From CAYMAZ01 sp964388575 (GTDB lineage: Bacteria > Bacteroidota > Bacteroidia > Bacteroidales > DTU049): 31,773 bases of DNA. Position 1 is the first letter of the stretch, and each line of letters begins with the position of its first letter. The stretch is from the NCBI GenBank assembly GCA_964388575.1, contig CAYMAZ010000037.1:1-31773 (forward strand). Reading direction: 5' to 3'. A program made the position numbers and the translations under genes. The notes beneath the pieces were generated by a model. That model saw nothing but the letters and a program-made list of their open reading frames with translations. It made no database searches and had not been told where the DNA came from. Below are positions 29,997 through 31,773 of this stretch, in pieces.

Positions 29997-31451
29997 ATGT
30001 CTCACGAAATCTTAAATCTGCAACCATCAGGAGTCTGGAAATACTTTTATGAAATCACAAAAGTCCCTCGCCCTTCCAAAAAAGAAGAAAAAATAATTGC
30101 CTGGCTCGAAAATTTTGCCCGTGAACATCAGCTGGAGCATATTAAGGATAAAACCGGAAATGTTCTGATCAGGAAAAATGCAACTCCGGGATTTGAAAAC
30201 AGGCCATGGGTGGCACTTCAAAGTCATATGGATATGGTGTGTGAAAAACACAGCCATATTGAGAAGGACTTCTACAACGACCCTATTGATGCATATCTCG
30301 ACGGAGAGTGGGTCAGGGCAAAAGGAACCACCCTTGGTGCAGATGACGGAATCGGCATGGCTGTTCAGCTGGCATTACTGACAGATCAGACCATTGAGCA
30401 TGGTCCGTTGGAATGTTTGTTTACCGTGGATGAAGAAACGGGATTGACAGGTGCTTTCGGACTGGAAGCCGGTTTTCTGAAGAGCAAGATTTTACTCAAT
30501 CTGGATTCAGAAGATGACGGAGAATTTTTTATCGGATGTGCAGGTGGCAAAGATACTGTCGGGCGTCTGCCTCTTGAAACAAACCCTGCACCAAAAGATC
30601 AGCCGTTTTTTAAAATATCAGTATCCGGGTTGAAAGGAGGACACTCGGGCGATGATATTGAAAAAGGGCTTGGCAATGCAAATCAGATACTTTGCCGTTT
30701 CCTTTGGCAATATCAGGATGATCTGCAGATCAGTCTCTCTCAAATTGACGGAGGTAATCTCAGAAATGCAATCCCCAGGGAAGCAATTGCTGTTGTTTGT
30801 CTGCCCGGAAATCGTTCTGAAAAGCTCAAAGAGCTTGTGAAGGAATACAACATGATTGTCAGAAAGGAATTTTTTGTCACTGATCCTGCCGTTGAGATTA
30901 AAATTGAGGAACACAAACCCGATATTTCCGTTCTTGCAATGCCGCTTCAGAAAACTCTGCTCAACCTTGTGTATTCATTGCCGCATGGTGTGATTGCCTG
31001 GGCTCAGGATATCAAGGGTTTTGTGGAAACTTCGACCAATCTGGCCTCAGTAAAAATTGTCGGAGACAACATCGTTGTAACGACAAGCCAGAGAAGTTCG
31101 GTTGATTCCGCCAAGACAAACATTTGCAACAAGGTTGCTTCGGTATTTCAACTGGCAGGTGCTGAGTATGAACACAGCGACGGATATCCGGGCTGGACAC
31201 CAAATCCTAACAGTAAGATATTGCAGCTTTCAAAAGAAGCGTGGAAAAAACTATACAATGAAGAACCGGTTGTCAGGGCAATTCATGCAGGTCTTGAGTG
31301 TGGACTTTTCAGTGAAAAATACCCTGACATGGATATGATCTCCTACGGCCCAACACTCAGGGGTGTCCACAGTCCCGACGAGCGTTTATTGATCCCTACT
31401 GTTCAGAAATTCTGGGATTTTACTGTAGAGTTGCTGAAAAACATCAGATAG
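29997..31451 (+). CDS. pepD: Aminoacyl-histidine dipeptidase (Xaa-His, beta-Ala-His dipeptidase)
   Basis: A 484-aa cytosolic M20-family zinc peptidase that splits Xaa-His dipeptides such as carnosine. The metal and catalytic residues are visible: H77 and D79 (QSHMDMV), D116 (LGADDGIG), E146/E147 (VDEETGLTG), D170 (NLDSEDDGE) and the late histidine in RAIHAGLECGLF. The N-terminal LQPSGVWKYFYEITKVPRPSKKE and the lid-domain KGGHSGDDIEKGLGNA are characteristic. The length is normal. No terminator is evident downstream. Confidence 0.95.
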   Translation: MSHEILNLQPSGVWKYFYEITKVPRPSKKEEKIIAWLENFAREHQLEHIKDKTGNVLIRKNATPGFENRPWVALQSHMDMVCEKHSHIEKDFYNDPIDAYLDGEWVRAKGTTLGADDGIGMAVQLALLTDQTIEHGPLECLFTVDEETGLTGAFGLEAGFLKSKILLNLDSEDDGEFFIGCAGGKDTVGRLPLETNPAPKDQPFFKISVSGLKGGHSGDDIEKGLGNANQILCRFLWQYQDDLQISLSQIDGGNLRNAIPREAIAVVCLPGNRSEKLKELVKEYNMIVRKEFFVTDPAVEIKIEEHKPDISVLAMPLQKTLLNLVYSLPHGVIAWAQDIKGFVETSTNLASVKIVGDNIVVTTSQRSSVDSAKTNICNKVASVFQLAGAEYEHSDGYPGWTPNPNSKILQLSKEAWKKLYNEEPVVRAIHAGLECGLFSEKYPDMDMISYGPTLRGVHSPDERLLIPTVQKFWDFTVELLKNIR

Positions 31452-31708
31452 AGTTTTTGAAAAAACTTTGAAAAGGTCCCGGAAAAATTTGATATTTCAT
31501 TTTAATATCTTCCCAACCTTTGATGGGGAGTTGTAATCATACATTATAATAAATTCAATATCGGTTTGCTTTCAGAAATCAACAAAGCCTAAATCGGTGA
31601 TTACAGTACTCATTCATCGGAATGGGAATGATAATCTCAAAAAGTACTGAGATAATCGTTTGTAATGAAATGATTGTATATATACCTAATTTTGAAAGTA
31701 ATCAGATT
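31452..31708. other. Non-coding stretch after pepD
   Basis: No gene, RNA or strong terminator was seen here. Only weak hairpins occur, for example ATCTCA (31634-31639) with TGAGAT (31648-31653). It separates pepD from a possible convergent gene at the window edge. Confidence 0.5.
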
Positions 31709-31773
31709 TCACTTCACCACCCCAATTCTTCCTGATTCAAGCCGTTGATTTCCTTTCAGAAGTTCATACATAT
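31709..31773 (-). CDS. Possible C-terminal end of a gene cut by the window edge
   Basis: On the - strand an open frame runs from the window edge for 20 codons to a TGA at 31711-31709, reading YELLKGNQRLESGRIGVVK before the stop. The length is too short to identify a family; it may be chance. The distance and convergent direction relative to pepD are normal for a gene end. Confidence 0.25.
   Translation of the reverse strand, partial: MYELLKGNQRLESGRIGVVK

Noticed and set aside
31452..31708. Possible terminator after pepD
   Set aside because: Only short AT-rich inverted repeats without a stable stem and T-run are present.

Overview
The window comes from a member of the Bacteroidota, probably an anaerobe. 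Four things point there. Promoter -7 boxes of the form TAnnTTTG(C) lie 12-32 nt before many start codons. Shine-Dalgarno sites are almost absent. A gliding/type IX secretion pair is present (a GldA-type ABC ATPase and a protein with a CHU_C sorting domain). Many lipoproteins carry Bacteroidota-style lipoboxes. The DNA is AT-rich. No tRNA, rRNA, CRISPR array or insertion sequence was seen.

Layout. 1-4.2 kb: protein-isoaspartate methyltransferase (-), divergent from a Gfo/Idh/MocA oxidoreductase, an unknown lipoprotein and an exopolysaccharide sugar transferase. 4.2-11.8 kb (all -): riboflavin synthase, a large T9SS-sorted FN3-type surface protein, a GldA-like ATPase, a membrane protein with a DUF4153/DUF4173-like front half and a leucine-rich-repeat back half, and a hotdog thioesterase. 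11.9-19.2 kb (+): a tightly packed run of eleven genes: DUF134 regulator, NifX-like/DUF5320 fusion, DUF5320 protein, NifX-like protein, two MinD-type ATPases with ferredoxin inserts, a cysteine-free NifX-like protein, a CobO-type adenosyltransferase, a 12-cysteine ferredoxin, a PLP Cys/Met-metabolism enzyme and a CoA-disulfide-reductase-like flavoprotein. 19.2-24.5 kb (+): a copper-type TonB receptor, a small lipoprotein, an MbnP-family lipoprotein, an MbnH-like di-haem peroxidase and an OsmC protein. 24.6-31.8 kb: two DUF1573 proteins, QueD, PheS, a cyclophilin, a small lipoprotein, a TPM-domain protein and an aminoacyl-histidine dipeptidase.

The two regions of most interest lie side by side. 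The first (11.9-19.2 kb) resembles the orange-protein (ORP) system of Desulfovibrio, in which paired MinD-type ATPases and a NifX-fold protein are associated with a Mo-S-Cu cluster. Here it is joined to a DUF134 regulator with two clear palindromic operators, DUF5320 proteins, and genes for sulfur and flavin chemistry. The second (19.2-24.1 kb) combines a receptor carrying the CxxxM...HxM copper-site pattern of OprC with an MbnP/MbnH pair. MbnH-type enzymes convert a tryptophan of MbnP-type proteins to a copper-binding kynurenine. I infer, without proof, that the whole stretch concerns metal-sulfide (Mo/Cu) cluster assembly and copper capture. The other genes are mostly housekeeping.

Five starts are moved downstream from the longest open frame (128-775, 862-1857, 14588-15454, 25673-26122, 28009-28356). 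Three of these moves are supported by -7 boxes that would otherwise overlap or follow the start codon.
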